Shown piece by piece: positions 63,291-64,000 of a stretch of DNA of 64,000 nucleotides. The stretch comes from CAYSGL01 sp964520985 (lineage in GTDB: Bacteria; Pseudomonadota; Alphaproteobacteria; Micavibrionales; Micavibrionaceae). Positions within the stretch are counted from its first letter, which is position 1. Every line of letters begins with the position of its first letter. The notes beneath the pieces were generated by a model. The model did no database searches. It was not told the DNA's origin and saw only the letters and a program-made list of their open reading frames with translations. The translations under genes and the position numbers were made by a program. The stretch lies in the NCBI GenBank assembly GCA_964520985.1, contig CAZFPB010000001.1, positions 1,054,001-1,118,000 of the forward strand, written 5' to 3'.

Positions 63291-64000
63291 ATGCGCTTAT
63301 TCATACTTATTCTATTCATAACTTGTCTGCCGCGGACGGCGCTATCCCAGACAGCACCGAGCGTGCCCAACGACATGACTTTGCCGCAAGCCTTGCGTTA
63401 TGTGCTCGATAATAATCCGGGCTTGATGGCGGCGCGCGCCGAATTGGACGCGACGAAAGAATTATATCCACAGGCCCTGGCGGGATGGCGTCCTACCATT
63501 GATGGGAAAGCCAGCGTATATAAATCTCACATCGATAACAGCAATTTCGGCAGTGCCGATGGCGCCTCGACAAAAGATATTAGCCTGAATATCGAACAAC
63601 CTCTATACCGCAGCGGGCGCACCACGGCACAAACATCTGAAGCGCAGGCGCTCATCGCCGCCGGTGAGGCGCAGTTAAAGCGCATTGAACAGACTATTCT
63701 GCTCTCTGCCGCACAAGCTTATATGGACCTGATCCGCGATCGCGGTCTTTATGATCTGCGGGTGAGTAACGAGGCCTACCTTCAACAGGAACGCACCGCA
63801 ACCAAGGAAAAGCTGGACGCCGGCATGCTGACCCAGACCGATTTGAAACAGGCAGATGCCCGCCTCGCCCGCGCGCAGGCTGAAAAAATAAGCGCGGCAG
63901 GACAACTGGAAACAAGCAATGCCGCGTTTGAAAAAATTGTCGGCTTGAAACCGTTGAACGCTCTGTATTATCCGCCCTCAACTTCCTTTATCTCTGGCGA
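63291..64000 (+). CDS. TolC-family outer-membrane channel, 3' truncated by window edge
   Basis: 236 residues are visible with no stop before the end of the window. A signal peptide (MRLFILILFITCLPRTALS) is followed by TLPQALRYVLDNNPGLMAAR, typical of the TolC/outer membrane efflux family start, then GWRPTIDGKASVY, LNIEQPLYRSGRTTAQTSEA and a long helix through QAYMDLIRDRGLYDLRVSNEA with LDAGMLTQTDLKQADARLAR. AGGAGAG lies 6 bases before the ATG, which follows directly on the regulator stop. It should be the outer-membrane part of the type I system encoded on the other strand. Confidence 0.93.
   Translation, partial: MRLFILILFITCLPRTALSQTAPSVPNDMTLPQALRYVLDNNPGLMAARAELDATKELYPQALAGWRPTIDGKASVYKSHIDNSNFGSADGASTKDISLNIEQPLYRSGRTTAQTSEAQALIAAGEAQLKRIEQTILLSAAQAYMDLIRDRGLYDLRVSNEAYLQQERTATKEKLDAGMLTQTDLKQADARLARAQAEKISAAGQLETSNAAFEKIVGLKPLNALYYPPSTSFISG

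Noticed and set aside
63464..63472. TATATCCACA resembling a DnaA box
   Set aside because: Imperfect, and inside the tolC-family gene.

Overview
This window looks like chromosome of a Gram-negative alphaproteobacterium. The evidence is a split three-subunit proton-translocating transhydrogenase (pntAA-pntAB-pntB), the gene order murC-murB-ddl-ftsQ-ftsA-ftsZ-lpxC-bamD-recN-ligA, an FtsZ of about 560 residues with a long linker, the 41-residue zinc-free type of ribosomal protein L36, ETF-ubiquinone oxidoreductase, and two sites matching the EcfG general stress response promoter. LPS genes (kdsB, lpxC) and outer-membrane assembly (bamD) confirm a double membrane. I cannot fix the genus. A Rhodospirillales- or Micavibrio-like lineage is a guess. 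No tRNA, rRNA, insertion sequence, prophage or CRISPR array was seen.

Layout. (1) 1-8673: pyrD (cut by the window edge), then a peptide-importer region yejA-kdsB / phosphatase-yejB-small ORF-yejE-M20 amidohydrolase, with an aldo-keto reductase on the other strand; the importer ATPase yejF is absent here. (2) 8674-14591, minus strand: the elongasome operon mreB-mreC-mreD-mrdA-rodA, preceded by rpmJ with its own terminator. (3) 14782-19812: an EAL-domain protein, the transhydrogenase operon, an alpha/beta hydrolase and a small conserved protein. (4) 19809-36068, minus strand: the division and wall block with ligA, recN, bamD, lpxC, ftsZ, ftsA, ftsQ, ddl, murB and murC (creA inserted on the other strand), then a lytic transglycosylase and a uracil-DNA glycosylase-like gene. 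(5) 36171-42599: ETF-QO, a TPR protein, ispE and a PodJ-like coiled-coil/Sel1 protein. (6) 42600-45810: a small stress cluster in which two transcription units start at EcfG-type promoters (84-residue protein, lipid kinase and phosphoesterase; DUF2383 four-helix protein). (7) 45895-51481: a complete RND efflux operon (outer-membrane lipoprotein, adaptor, pump). (8) 51472-64000: a self-contained type I secretion locus.

Region 8 is the most interesting. A six-gene minus-strand operon encodes a 750-777 residue repetitive, acidic, cysteine-free protein, two different ABC half-transporters, a HlyD-type adaptor, a response regulator fused to an RsbW-like ATPase domain, and a hybrid histidine kinase with two receivers and an HPt domain. 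Divergently, an OmpR-type regulator precedes a TolC-type outer-membrane channel. Substrate, three-part secretion machine and dedicated phosphorelay therefore sit together. The putative substrate has a roughly 57-residue repeat that I do not recognise, and both ABC subunits have unusual nucleotide-binding motifs.

Cell-cycle control may be visible. A perfect DnaA box and four GANTC sites lie in the ftsA-ftsZ gap, and a second perfect DnaA box lies upstream of the PodJ-like gene. ftsZ and podJ are both DnaA targets in Caulobacter.
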